From Microcella sp. (GTDB taxonomy: Bacteria > Actinomycetota > Actinomycetes > Actinomycetales > Microbacteriaceae): a stretch of 64,000 nucleotides of DNA. Where the stretch lies: assembly GCF_019739195.1 (NCBI RefSeq), contig NZ_JAHHDS010000003.1, positions 868,001 through 932,000 of the forward strand, given 5' to 3'. The notes under the pieces were generated by a model. It saw nothing but the letters and a program-made list of their open reading frames with translations. It was not told the DNA's origin and ran no database searches. A program made the position numbers and the translations under genes. Below, piece by piece: positions 34,148 through 42,579 of this stretch. Position 1 is the stretch's first letter. The number at the start of each line of letters is the position of its first letter.

Positions 34148-34230
34148 CACCACCGCGGGGCAGCGCACTCTCGGCCACGAGCGATGCATTGCGGCTGGCG
34201 GCGCGCGAGGGCCTCATCGCTCTTGGCTCC

Positions 34231-34285
34231 TTCCATAACTTCGGAAGGGGAGGGTGCGCGCTACTCCCACTCCGAAGTTGTGGAA
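34231..34285. repeat. Imperfect 15-bp inverted repeat
   Basis: TTCCATAACTTCGGA (34231-34245) and TCCGAAGTTGTGGAA (34271-34285) pair with one G-T mismatch, and GGGAG/CTCCC inside extends the stem. It lies in the 218-bp gap between convergent genes, so it could be a terminator-like hairpin. Confidence 0.55.
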
Positions 34286-34320
34286 GCCCGACGGAAGCGG
34301 CCGTCGGATTGAGCGGCGAG

Positions 34321-34362
34321 GCCCACTCGTCGAAGCCCACTCGCCGAAGCCCACTGGTCGAG
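34321..34362. repeat. Three tandem 14-bp repeats
   Basis: GCCCACTCGTCGAA, GCCCACTCGCCGAA and GCCCACTGGTCGAG follow one another directly, just beyond the stop of the siderophore-interacting protein gene. Similar GTCGA-rich repeats are common between genes in this family of organisms (recollection). Confidence 0.6.
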
Positions 34363-34365
34363 GCC

Positions 34366-35160
34366 TCAGCGCTTCCAGTAGCCCTTGAGCACGGCGCGCT
34401 CGACGTCGATGCCCCACGCGGCGAGCAGCGCGCGGCCCGGAGCGACGAGCGACTGCTCTCCGCAGGCGAACACGAAGCGCTCGAGAGGGTCGGCGGGAGC
34501 CCGCAGTGCGGCGAGTGCCTCGGCGAGTGCGGCACTCGACCGCTGCGGGTCAGGGGGCAGGATGCTCACGCTCAGCCCCGCCGGCGGCTCGATGCCGAGC
34601 GCGGCGAGGCCAAAACGTGTCTCGAGCAGCAGGTGGCCCGTGATGCTCGGGCCGAGCATCCGCAGGTAGCGGCGTACGGCGGGCAGGGCGCTGTCGTCAC
34701 CCGCGAGCACGACCTCTCCGGGCACGCCGGACAGCACGACCGAGCCTTTCGGGCCCCGCATGACGGCGGGCGACCCGAGCGGAGCGCGCGCGGCCCACGG
34801 GCCGATCACCCCGAGCTCGGCGCCGGGCTCGCCGTGCACGAGCACGTCGAGGTCGATCCAACCCTCGTCGACGGAGTGGTCGACAACGGTCTCGGTGCGA
34901 AACTCGGCGCGCGTGCTGCCACCGTCATCGACCACCACATCGCCGCCTTCGACAGATCCGACCGCGACCGTCACATGGTCGCCACCGCCCGGCGCGACGA
35001 ATCCCGCAAGTTCGCCCGGCACGGCCTCGACCAGACGCAGCCGTACAAAGGAGTCGGTGCCCGCGCGAGCAAGCACGGTGCGCTCGGCGAGCACCAGCCG
35101 CCGCTCGGCGGGCGGGAACGGATGGCGGGCGAGCGAATAGGGCACGGCGGTGTGACTCAC
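34366..35160 (-). CDS. Siderophore-interacting protein (NAD(P)H ferric-siderophore reductase family)
   Basis: 264-aa flavoprotein with FAD-binding and NAD-binding domains. TDSFVRLRLVEAVPGELAGF, the tail WIDLDVLVHGEPGAELGVIGPWAARA, GEVVLAGDDSALPAVRRYLRML and the ending VLKGYWKR are hallmark SIP/ViuB motifs. Such enzymes reduce ferric siderophores to release iron. I chose the GTG at 35160, which overlaps the stop of the upstream MFS gene by 4 bp; longer frames upstream run antisense inside that gene. Paired with the MFS transporter, it fits siderophore handling. Confidence 0.9.
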   Translation of the reverse strand: MSHTAVPYSLARHPFPPAERRLVLAERTVLARAGTDSFVRLRLVEAVPGELAGFVAPGGGDHVTVAVGSVEGGDVVVDDGGSTRAEFRTETVVDHSVDEGWIDLDVLVHGEPGAELGVIGPWAARAPLGSPAVMRGPKGSVVLSGVPGEVVLAGDDSALPAVRRYLRMLGPSITGHLLLETRFGLAALGIEPPAGLSVSILPPDPQRSSAALAEALAALRAPADPLERFVFACGEQSLVAPGRALLAAWGIDVERAVLKGYWKR

Positions 35161-36488
35161 GCGGCGGGCACGACGGGGATCGCGCCCGTCGCTGGCGGAG
35201 GCGCATCGCCGTTGTCGATGTCTTCGGGGTTGGGCAGCGTCATCAAGAAGCGGTAGAAGATGAGCCCGAGCACGGTGATGCCGGCGCCGCCGACGATCCA
35301 CGGCACGGTGAGGTCGATGAGTGCGAGCGCGCCGCCCAGCAGAGACCCAATGGGCATGGTTCCCCACAGCAGCGTGCGCCAGGTGCCGTGCACGCGCCCG
35401 AGAAGCCGACCAGGGATGATTGACTGGCGGAACGACATCATGAGCACGTTCCAGATGGTGGTCGTCGCAGCGCCGAGCGAGAAGAAGATGATCGCCGCGA
35501 TCGGCACCGGCAGCAGCCCGGTGAGCAGCACGAGCACCCCCGCGAGCAGGTTCATCGCCGCCATCACGGGCCCGAGCCCGAATCGGTTCGCCAACCGGGA
35601 GGCGACGACCGAACCGAGCAAGCCGCCCACGGCGCCGGCGAGCAAGAACAGACCGAAGGCAGCTTCGGGAATGGCGAGCGTGTCGAGCACGAAGAGCACG
35701 AGGGTCGCCCCCGAGGCGGAGAACAGAATCGCGACCGGGATGCTCACGAACCACAGCGTGCGCAGCATGGGGTTGCCCATGATGAAGTTCCAGCCGTCGG
35801 CGAGCTGCGTGCGGAACGGCACGACCGCGGCGACCTCGCCCGTCGCTACCGCCGCGTGAAACTGCCGACCCGAAGCGACGGCGGGCAGCAGAGCCGCGAG
35901 GAGAGCCGCGAGACCGAACGCCGCGACAAGACCGCCGATGGGAATCAGCACGGCGACGGCGAACAGTGCCGACGTGAGCGGCGCGGCCGCGAAGTTCTGC
36001 ACGACGAGCTCGGCCCCTTCGATGCGGGCGTTGGCGCGCGGCAGGCTCTTCTTCGGCACGACGCTCGGCACGACGGCGCGGATGGCGCCGTCGTAGAGCG
36101 TCTCGCACGCGCCGTAGACGAAGATCACGAGGTAGAGCCACCAGATGGTGAGCGAGTTCGTCGCCACAAGAACAACGAGCGCCACCGCGAGCGCCGTGCG
36201 CACGCCGGCCGCGAGGGCAAGCGCCTGACGGCGGTCCATGCGGTCGACGAGAATGCCCGCGGGCAGCGCGAAGAACAGCCACGGCAGCATCGCGACGGCG
36301 GCGATGCCGGCGATGAGCACGGGGTCGTCGGTGAGCCGCGCCGCCAACAGCGGTGAGGCCGTGCGGGCGATGCCGTCGCCGAGGCTCGAGGCGAGGTTCG
36401 CAGTGAAGACGTTCGCAAAAGTGCGACCCAGCCCTCGAGGCTGCGGGGCCGAACCGGATGCTGCGCCGGAGTCTGCGCGAGTGCTCAC
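35157..36488 (-). CDS. MFS transporter (EntS/enterobactin-exporter-like)
   Basis: 443-aa, about 12 helices. FANVFTANLASSLGDGIARTASPLLAARLTDDP and PAGILVDRMDRRQALALAAGVRT (MFS loop 2-3 with D-R-x-D-R-R) are typical of the EntS/MFS_3 group, as is RANARIEGAELVVQNFAAAPL. GTG start. Overlap with the siderophore-interacting gene suggests export or import of a siderophore, though no siderophore synthesis genes or iron box are visible here. Confidence 0.88.
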   Translation of the reverse strand: MSTRADSGAASGSAPQPRGLGRTFANVFTANLASSLGDGIARTASPLLAARLTDDPVLIAGIAAVAMLPWLFFALPAGILVDRMDRRQALALAAGVRTALAVALVVLVATNSLTIWWLYLVIFVYGACETLYDGAIRAVVPSVVPKKSLPRANARIEGAELVVQNFAAAPLTSALFAVAVLIPIGGLVAAFGLAALLAALLPAVASGRQFHAAVATGEVAAVVPFRTQLADGWNFIMGNPMLRTLWFVSIPVAILFSASGATLVLFVLDTLAIPEAAFGLFLLAGAVGGLLGSVVASRLANRFGLGPVMAAMNLLAGVLVLLTGLLPVPIAAIIFFSLGAATTTIWNVLMMSFRQSIIPGRLLGRVHGTWRTLLWGTMPIGSLLGGALALIDLTVPWIVGGAGITVLGLIFYRFLMTLPNPEDIDNGDAPPPATGAIPVVPAA

Positions 36489-36498
36489 GCCGTGCTCG

Positions 36499-37485
36499 CT
36501 ACCAGCGCTCGTGCACCGCGGCGCGGAACCGACGGTCGTAGAGCTCGACGACGCGGGCGTGGAACTCGGGGCCGAGGTCAGCCACCTCGCCGGCCGCGGC
36601 GTTGGCGCGCGCCTGCTCGGGCGAGCGTGCGCCGGGGATCACGCAGCTCACGCCCGGCAGCTGTGCGAGCCAGGCGAGCGCGGCGGTCGCGGGCGCGAGG
36701 TCGTGCTCGGCGGCGAGCGACGCGAACTCTTGAGCGGCTTCGACGCCGGTCTCGAAATCGACCCCCGCGAAGGTCTCACCCTGGTCGAAGTGCGAGCCGT
36801 CGCGGTTGTAGGTGCGGTGGTCGTTCTCGGCGAACGTGGTGTCTTTCGCGTACTTGCCGCTCAGCAGTCCCGAAGCGAGCGGCACGCGCGCGATGATGCC
36901 GACACCCGCGGCGATCGCGGCGGGCAGCACCTCATCGAGGGGCTTGAGTCGAAAGGCATTGAGCACGATCTGCACGCTCGCGACGTTCGGCCGTGCGATG
37001 GCCGTCAGCGCCTCGGCCGAGGTCTCGACGCTCACGCCGTAGTGGCGAATCTTGCCCTCGGCGACGAGCTGGTCGAGGTCGTCGTAGACGCGGTCGATCG
37101 AGTAGACGGGCGTCGGAGGGCAGTGCAGCTGCACGAGATCGAGCGTCTCGACGCCGAGGTTCTTCAGGCTGCGCTCGTTCCACGCACGAAAGTTCTCGGT
37201 CGAGTAGTTTTCGGGCACCTGCGGCAGGCGGCGGCCCATCTTGGTGGCGACGAAGACCCTTGCATCGGGACGCTCGCGCAGGTACTGGCCGATGAGCTGC
37301 TCGCTGCGGCCGTCACCGTAGACGTCGGCGGTGTCGAACATCGTGACGCCCGACTCGACGGCGGCGTCGAGCACCGCGTGAGCATCCGCCTCGCTCACGT
37401 CACCCCAGTCGGCACCGAGCTGCCACGTGCCGAGGCCGATCGCAGAAACAGTGGAACCAGTGCGGCCGAGCGTCGACGTCTTCAT
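36499..37485 (-). CDS. Aldo/keto reductase
   Basis: 328-aa AKR. The beginning LGRTGSTVSAIGLGTWQLGADW, catalytic D and Y in FDTADVYGDGRSEQLIG, K in VATKMGRR and H in LVQLHCPPTPVYS are in place; IARVPLASGLLSGKY and CVIPGARSPEQARANA bind NADP. Substrate unknown. TAGGCT six bases before the ATG marks a leaderless-type promoter inside the preceding gene's end. It precedes the MFS gene by 10 bp. Confidence 0.92.
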   Translation of the reverse strand: MKTSTLGRTGSTVSAIGLGTWQLGADWGDVSEADAHAVLDAAVESGVTMFDTADVYGDGRSEQLIGQYLRERPDARVFVATKMGRRLPQVPENYSTENFRAWNERSLKNLGVETLDLVQLHCPPTPVYSIDRVYDDLDQLVAEGKIRHYGVSVETSAEALTAIARPNVASVQIVLNAFRLKPLDEVLPAAIAAGVGIIARVPLASGLLSGKYAKDTTFAENDHRTYNRDGSHFDQGETFAGVDFETGVEAAQEFASLAAEHDLAPATAALAWLAQLPGVSCVIPGARSPEQARANAAAGEVADLGPEFHARVVELYDRRFRAAVHERW

Positions 37486-37494
37486 GACTCCAGC

Positions 37495-38316
37495 CTATTC
37501 GCCGCTCGAGGCCACCCAGGGCTCCGGCGGTTCGGTGACGACCTTCGCGACGGCGGCCGCGAGCTTAGGCCTGATGATGTGCGCGACCCCCGAGACGCGC
37601 TGTGACCGCACGTGCCGCAGCTGCTCGACAATGGCGATGCCTCCCGGCGCGAGAAAGGGGTCGAGCGCGCCATACACAAGGTCGACAGGCACGCGCACGC
37701 GCGAGACGTCGGCGAGGGTTGTCTGCGACTCGATCGCGTTCTTGAGCGAGAGCATGAACGGCTGCCAGTTCTTCTCCGTGAGTTCGAGCACGTTCTTGAT
37801 CGGCGCGACCGCGGCGAGCGCTGCCGCGGTGCGCTGCGTGAAGCTCGCGTTGGTGCGCAGAAACTCGTAGAGCGTGAAGTAGGCGCCCATGCTCGCGCGG
37901 TCGAGGCGATCGCCGAGCACGGCGGGTGGCAGGTAGATCGGCGAGCTCACGAGCAAGAGGCGATCCAGTTCGCGACGGTGCGTCGCGGCGTAGCGCGCGG
38001 CGATCAGGCTGCCGAGCGAGTGCCCGATGAGCGTGAACGGCTCTCGCAGCCCGAGAGCCCGCACCGTGCGCTCGAGGGCGGCGGCATGCTCGTCGAGCGT
38101 GTATTCCGACCCCTCCGGCGCGGGCGACCCGCCGAAGCCCAGAATGTCGATCGTGATGCATCGATGGGTTTTCTCGAGCAGCGGCACCAGGTGGTGGAAG
38201 GTCACCGACGACGAGGCAATGCCGTGGATCATCACAACGACCGGCCCGTTGCCGGTGTCGCCGGCGACATTCAGAAGCGGAGCATCCCGCCGCCGCCACC
38301 AGTCGAGCACACCCAT
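37495..38316 (-). CDS. Alpha/beta hydrolase
   Basis: 273-aa hydrolase. VVVMIHGIASSSVTFHHLV gives the oxyanion hole, ITIDILGFGGSPAP, TLIGHSLGSLIAARYAATH the nucleophile elbow (G-H-S-L-G), LVYGALDPFLAPGG the acid and GVAHIIRPK the region of the catalytic His. The start ATG at 38316 is preceded by CATAAT six bases upstream; the longer in-frame extension crosses the hairpin region and was rejected. Function unknown. Confidence 0.87.
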   Translation of the reverse strand: MGVLDWWRRRDAPLLNVAGDTGNGPVVVMIHGIASSSVTFHHLVPLLEKTHRCITIDILGFGGSPAPEGSEYTLDEHAAALERTVRALGLREPFTLIGHSLGSLIAARYAATHRRELDRLLLVSSPIYLPPAVLGDRLDRASMGAYFTLYEFLRTNASFTQRTAAALAAVAPIKNVLELTEKNWQPFMLSLKNAIESQTTLADVSRVRVPVDLVYGALDPFLAPGGIAIVEQLRHVRSQRVSGVAHIIRPKLAAAVAKVVTEPPEPWVASSGE

Positions 38317-38372
38317 GCCGGAATTATGACGGATGCTCCTCAGAACCAGGGGGCGATGGCCAGCAGGCATGA

Positions 38373-38490
38373 GAAAGGGGGGCCGGCTCAGCCGACCCCC
38401 CAGTCCTTCGCGTCCACCCCTAGTCGCGTAGGAATAAGTCGACTGTAGCCAGCGGTCGGTGCTCGCGAAGGGCTTCCCGCCCACCCCTCG
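38373..38490 (-). ncRNA. Candidate structured ncRNA with terminator
   Basis: On the minus strand a 10-bp long-range stem (38464-38473 with 38403-38412, core CCTTCGCG/CGCGAAGG) encloses a second stem (AGTCG 38422-38426 with CGACT 38440-38444). It is followed by a strong GC-rich hairpin (38377-38401, GGGGGG...CCCCCC) and then TTTC, as in an intrinsic terminator. No gene on this strand ends there and the next start is 57 nt further on. Either an independent sRNA or an attenuating leader. The 5' end is a guess. Confidence 0.4.
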
Positions 38491-38582
38491 GTCTACTCAT
38501 AGCGTTGTCTCAGGTCACGATCGCGTTTCGGCCCAAAACGTTGGGTGGTGACGCGCCGATCATGAGGTCTAGCGTGAGCGCC

Positions 38583-39479
38583 ATGACCGCACTCCCTCGA
38601 ATTCGCGCCCTCGTCGTACTCGCTGTCGCCGCCTCGCTGCTGAGCGGGTGCGCGGCCATGTCGAGCGTCGAGTCGAGCTACGACATGCCCGCCGACGGTG
38701 GCGGATTCGAAGGCGGCTCCCCCGCCGTTGGCGCCGATGGCGAGCTCGTCGCCGACGAGTCGAGCGGAGACTTCTCCGACGACCGCTCGGTCATCACGAC
38801 GGGCTTCTTGTATGTGACGGTGGATGCTCCGCTCGAGTCGGCCGCCGAGGCAGTGTCGATCACCGAGGCCGCCGGCGGCCGGGTCGACGGTCGACAAGAG
38901 TTCGCCCCCCAGGGTGGCGATGCGGGAGGTGCCGAACTGACGTTGCGCATTCCCGCCGAGCGGCTCACCGCCACGCTTGACCGCCTGAAAGAGCTCGGCG
39001 AGGTCGAAGAACTGCGATTGAGCGCTTCGGACGTGACGCGCGAGGTACAAGACATCGACGCGCGCGTGACCGCCCTGCGCTCGTCGATTACGCGGCTGCT
39101 CGCACTGCAAGACGCCGCGGCGACGGTCGAAGACCTCATCGCGCTCGAAACGGCGATCAGCGACCGCCAGGCCGAGCTCGAGAGCCTTGAGGCACAGCAG
39201 CGCTTTCTCGCCGATCAGGTGGGTCTCTCGACCATCACCCTCGTGCTCGGCTCGCGCGACGTCGCTCCGGTGACCGAGCCCGACACCTTCGTCACCGGGC
39301 TCATCACCGGCTGGGAGGCTCTCGTCGCCTTCGGCTCGGGGCTGCTCGTGCTGCTGGGCGTGCTGCTGCCCTGGCTCGTGTTGCTCGGTCTGCTCGGCCT
39401 CGTGGTGCTGCTGATCGTGCGGCGCGCTCGTCGCCGGTCTTCGCCTGTCGATGAGAGCAGCGACGCGACGCGCGAGTAA
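38583..39479 (+). CDS. DUF4349 lipoprotein
   Basis: 298-aa predicted lipoprotein: a signal peptide with lipobox LLSGCAAM (Cys near residue 22), an acidic, Gly-rich linker, then the DUF4349 domain (VITTGFLYVTVDAPLESAAEAV, VEELRLSASDVTREVQDIDARV, a coiled coil RLLALQDAAATVEDLIALETAI and SDRQAELESLEAQQRFL) and a C-terminal membrane helix ending RRARRR. Function unknown; possibly envelope-associated. The ATG at 38583 follows TAGCGT by seven bases; a GTG at 38574 with GAGG upstream is an alternative. Confidence 0.85.
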   Translation: MTALPRIRALVVLAVAASLLSGCAAMSSVESSYDMPADGGGFEGGSPAVGADGELVADESSGDFSDDRSVITTGFLYVTVDAPLESAAEAVSITEAAGGRVDGRQEFAPQGGDAGGAELTLRIPAERLTATLDRLKELGEVEELRLSASDVTREVQDIDARVTALRSSITRLLALQDAAATVEDLIALETAISDRQAELESLEAQQRFLADQVGLSTITLVLGSRDVAPVTEPDTFVTGLITGWEALVAFGSGLLVLLGVLLPWLVLLGLLGLVVLLIVRRARRRSSPVDESSDATRE

Positions 39480-39483
39480 CCGC

Positions 39484-40623
39484 TCAGGCCTGCGCGGCCT
39501 CGACGACGATGAGTAGTGGGGCGTAAAGCGGGTGCGATGGCTCAACGCCCATGACGGTCTCGACGACGTCAGGCGCCGATCGGCTCGCCAGCATCGCAGA
39601 GAGTTCGACGCTCTCGGGGTCATCGTCGACCCTGAACTGCAGTGCGGCACCGATCGCGGCGAGCAAGGCCACCGGCTCGATGCCGAGCTCGGCGAGCGCC
39701 GTCGCGGGTTCGACGAACCGCTCATGCCGTGAGAGCTTGCGCAGCGGCTGACGGCCGACGCGCGTCACGGGGTCGGCCAACGCCGCATTGGCGAAGCGGC
39801 TGAGCGCCGTCTCGCGATAGGCGTCTTGCACCTCGACGGCGAAGCCGTGGCGGGCGACGAGCAACTCTGAGGTCTCGCGCAATGCTGCCTCAACCGACGC
39901 GCGCACGGCCGGGTCGGCGACGGCCTCGTGCACGAATTCGTGCCCGGCGGCGCGGCCGAAGTAGGCGCAGGTCGCGTGCCCCGTGTTGACAGTGAAGAGC
40001 TTGCGCTCGATCGAGGGGGCGAGGTTGTCGACGAAGTGCGCACCCGGGATGCTCGGAATGGCATCACCGAAGGGCCCCACTTCGATCGCCCACTCGCAGA
40101 AGGGCTCGACGCGCACGTCGAGGCCATCGGCAGGGTCGGCTGTCGGCACGATGCGATCGACGGCGGTGTTGGCGAAGATCGCGCGCTCGAGCACCTCGGG
40201 CGCATCGGCCAGCTGCGCGGCGATCTCGGTGCGGAGCAGGTCAGTGGCCTGGAGGGCGTTCTCGCAGGCCATGACGATCAGGGGATCAGCATCCGTCGAC
40301 CGAACCCGCAGGGCGTCGGCGATGACCGGGGCGATGAAGCGCAGTACGGTCGGGCCGACCGCGGTTGTGGCGATGTCGGCCGTCGCGACCGCGGTGACGG
40401 CTGCGGCCCGGTCGGCCGCGCTGTCGATCGCGGTGAAGCCCGTGACGGTGTGCTGGCGGCCGCCCGGGCCTATCTCGATGACCCGGTAGCTGTCGGCGGC
40501 CTGGATGTCCGCGATCAGGGGGGCGTTCACGTCGACGAAGACGAGGTCGTGACCGGCCTCGTGCAGCAGCAGGCCGATGAAGCCGCGGCCGATGTTGCCC
40601 GCGCCGAAGTGAACGGCGGTCAT
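39484..40623 (-). CDS. mtlD: Mannitol-1-phosphate 5-dehydrogenase
   Basis: 379-aa polyol dehydrogenase oxidising mannitol-1-phosphate to fructose-6-phosphate. VHFGAGNIGRGFIGLLLHEAGHDLVFVDVN is the NAD-binding site, and VEPFCEWAIEVGPFG, FTVNTGHATCAYFG (catalytic/substrate loop) and KLSRHERFVEPA are conserved MtlD motifs. Final gene of the mannitol PTS operon; start overlaps the IIA gene stop by 4 bp. Confidence 0.95.
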   Translation of the reverse strand: MTAVHFGAGNIGRGFIGLLLHEAGHDLVFVDVNAPLIADIQAADSYRVIEIGPGGRQHTVTGFTAIDSAADRAAAVTAVATADIATTAVGPTVLRFIAPVIADALRVRSTDADPLIVMACENALQATDLLRTEIAAQLADAPEVLERAIFANTAVDRIVPTADPADGLDVRVEPFCEWAIEVGPFGDAIPSIPGAHFVDNLAPSIERKLFTVNTGHATCAYFGRAAGHEFVHEAVADPAVRASVEAALRETSELLVARHGFAVEVQDAYRETALSRFANAALADPVTRVGRQPLRKLSRHERFVEPATALAELGIEPVALLAAIGAALQFRVDDDPESVELSAMLASRSAPDVVETVMGVEPSHPLYAPLLIVVEAAQA

Positions 40624-41063
40624 GCTGCGTCGTTGACGTCGCCCAGCAGGTCGAGCACCTGCTGCGGCGACTCGGCCGCGAGCAGCTGCTCGACGGCCGA
40701 GTCGTCGCTGAAGACCAGCGCGAGCGACGACAGCACAGCCATGTGGCCGCCGTCTTTGCCCGCGATGGCGGCCACGACCCGAACGGGGTTGCCGTCCCAG
40801 TCGATGGGCTCGTCGTACCGCACGATCGTCAAGGCCGAGGCGAGAATCGCCTCTTTCGCCTCGTTGGTGCCGTGCGGAATCGCGAGGCCGTTGCCCATGA
40901 AGGTCGAGACCAGGGATTCCCGCTGCCGCATCGCCGCTTCGTAGTCGCTCGTCACGGCGCCCGCAGCCTCGAGCAGGCGGGCCGCTTCGGCGATCGCCTC
41001 GTCTCGCGTGCGCGCGGTGCCGCTCAGAACGATGCGGTCGGTGGTCAATACGGTGGTGGTCAC
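40620..41063 (-). CDS. mtlF: PTS mannitol-specific IIA component
   Basis: 147-aa IIA protein of the fructose/mannitol type. The phosphorylated histidine lies in GNGLAIPHGTNEAKE, with DRIVLSGTARTRDEAIAEAARLL before it and VRVVAAIAGKDGGHMAVLSSLALVF after. Here IIA is separate from IIBC, as in many Gram-positives. GTG start. Between mtlA and mtlD. Confidence 0.93.
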   Translation of the reverse strand: MTTTVLTTDRIVLSGTARTRDEAIAEAARLLEAAGAVTSDYEAAMRQRESLVSTFMGNGLAIPHGTNEAKEAILASALTIVRYDEPIDWDGNPVRVVAAIAGKDGGHMAVLSSLALVFSDDSAVEQLLAAESPQQVLDLLGDVNDAA

Positions 41064-41096
41064 GGGAATCCCTGGCCTTTCGCTACTCGAACTCGA

Positions 41097-42542
41097 TCAG
41101 CTCTGCTGAGCCTTGATGTGCTCCACGACCATGCCGTACTGCGGGCTGTTCATGAAGTTCTCGACCGAGACGTGCTCTGCGTGCGGCGCTTGACTCTGCG
41201 CCCGAGCCGTCAGGTCTTGGTGGGTGATCACCAAGTCTGCCGTCTCGTCGAGGTTCGTGATGGCCTTGTTCGTGACCGTCACACCCTCGACTCCCGCATC
41301 TTTGAGCATCTTGCGCAGCACGGTGGCTCCCATGGCGCTCGAACCCATGCCGGCGTCGCAGGCGAAGACCACGGTTGAGATCTTCGTAGCCGTCGACGTC
41401 GTGCCGAGCAGGTCGCCCACGCGGCTCTCGCCACCCTTGAGCGTGGCGTTCTGCGACACCGCGTTGGTGAAGCCATCCGCACCCGACTCGAGGGCCTCGA
41501 GGTCGCGCTTGCGGCTCGCCCGCAGGATGACCGCGGCGACCAGGAAGGACGCGGCTGCCGACAGGATGACCGAGAGGATGACGCCCACGTAGCTGTCGCT
41601 CGCCGTCTGAATGAGGATGGCGAAGATGCTGCCCGGTGACGCCGGAGCGCGCAGACCCGACTCGAAGATCAGGTTCGTCGTGATGCCCGTCATGCCACCG
41701 GCGATCATCGCGACGATGAGCAGCGGCTTCATGAGAACGTACGGGAAGTAGATCTCGTGAATGCCACCGAGGAAGTGGATGATGATGGCGCCCGGTGCGG
41801 TGGCGCGAGCAATGCCGACACCGAAGAAGGTGAAGGCGAGCAGCAGGCCGAGGCCGGGGCCGGGGTTGGCCTCGAGCAGGAAGAGGATCGACTTGCCGGT
41901 GTCGGCGGCCTCTTGAATGCCCAACGGGGTCAGCACGCCCTGGTTGATGGCGTTGTTCAAGAAGAGCACCTTGCCGGGCTCGATGACGAGGCTCGCGAGC
42001 GGCAGAAGTCCGGTCTCGGTGAGGAACTTCGCACCGGCACCGAGCGCGTCGCTCAGCACGGTGACGACGGGCGCGATGCCGAAGAAGGCACCGAGCGCGA
42101 GACCGAAGCCGAGGATTCCGGCCGAGAAGTTGTCGACGAGCATCTCGAAGCCGGCGCGAATCTTGCCGGCCCAGAGGTTGTCGACCTTCTTCATGAGCCA
42201 GGCCGCGAGCGGACCCACGATCATGGCGCCGAGGAACATCGGGATCGTTGTACCGACGATGACGCCCATGGTCGCGATCGAGGCCACCACGCCACCGCGC
42301 GTGCCGTAGACCATGCGGCCCGCGGTGTTGGCAATGAGCAGCGGCAGCAAGTACACGATCATCGGGCCGACGAGGGCTTCGAGGGTCGCGTTCGGGGTCC
42401 AGCCGGTCGGAATGAAGAAGGCGGTGATGAAGCCCCACGCGATGAAGGCCGCGATGTTGGGCATGATCATCCCGCTGAGGAAGGTTCCGAATCGTTGGAC
42501 CCGGACCCTCGCGCTCGTGCGAGGTGCTGACGTCGTCGTCAT
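41097..42542 (-). CDS. mtlA: PTS mannitol-specific IIBC component
   Basis: 481-aa membrane permease. Residues 1-340 are the IIC channel (FGTFLSGMIMPNIAAFIAWGFITA, GARDAE-type GGIHEIYFPYVLMKPLLI, ITTNLIFESGLRAPASPGSI), and the C-terminal IIB domain carries the phosphocysteine in VVFACDAGMGSSAMGATVL. A start at 42542 is supported by AAGGAG upstream and by the conserved N-terminus. No IIA domain is fused, matching the separate mtlF. Confidence 0.94.
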   Translation of the reverse strand: MTTTSAPRTSARVRVQRFGTFLSGMIMPNIAAFIAWGFITAFFIPTGWTPNATLEALVGPMIVYLLPLLIANTAGRMVYGTRGGVVASIATMGVIVGTTIPMFLGAMIVGPLAAWLMKKVDNLWAGKIRAGFEMLVDNFSAGILGFGLALGAFFGIAPVVTVLSDALGAGAKFLTETGLLPLASLVIEPGKVLFLNNAINQGVLTPLGIQEAADTGKSILFLLEANPGPGLGLLLAFTFFGVGIARATAPGAIIIHFLGGIHEIYFPYVLMKPLLIVAMIAGGMTGITTNLIFESGLRAPASPGSIFAILIQTASDSYVGVILSVILSAAASFLVAAVILRASRKRDLEALESGADGFTNAVSQNATLKGGESRVGDLLGTTSTATKISTVVFACDAGMGSSAMGATVLRKMLKDAGVEGVTVTNKAITNLDETADLVITHQDLTARAQSQAPHAEHVSVENFMNSPQYGMVVEHIKAQQS

Positions 42543-42579
42543 GGGTGTCGCTCCTTGTTGTGAGGGGTGATGCTGTTGG

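Noticed and set aside
35161-36282. In-frame extension of the siderophore-interacting protein
   Set aside because: It runs inside the MFS gene in another frame and is Arg-rich shadow sequence; the GTG at 35160 overlaps the MFS stop.
34366-36488. Iron (IdeR/DmdR) box for the siderophore-related genes
   Set aside because: I looked for a TTAGGTTAG-type palindrome upstream of the MFS/SIP pair and saw none; the genes follow an aldo/keto reductase with a 10-bp gap.
38377-38401. Plus-strand terminator reading for the GC hairpin
   Set aside because: On the plus strand the hairpin is followed by AGTCC with no T-run, and no plus-strand gene ends upstream; the minus-strand reading with TTTC fits better.
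38317-38484. N-terminal extension of the hydrolase at 37495-38316
   Set aside because: The extra 56 residues read across the GC-rich hairpin and show no family similarity; a -10-like CATAAT sits before the ATG at 38316.
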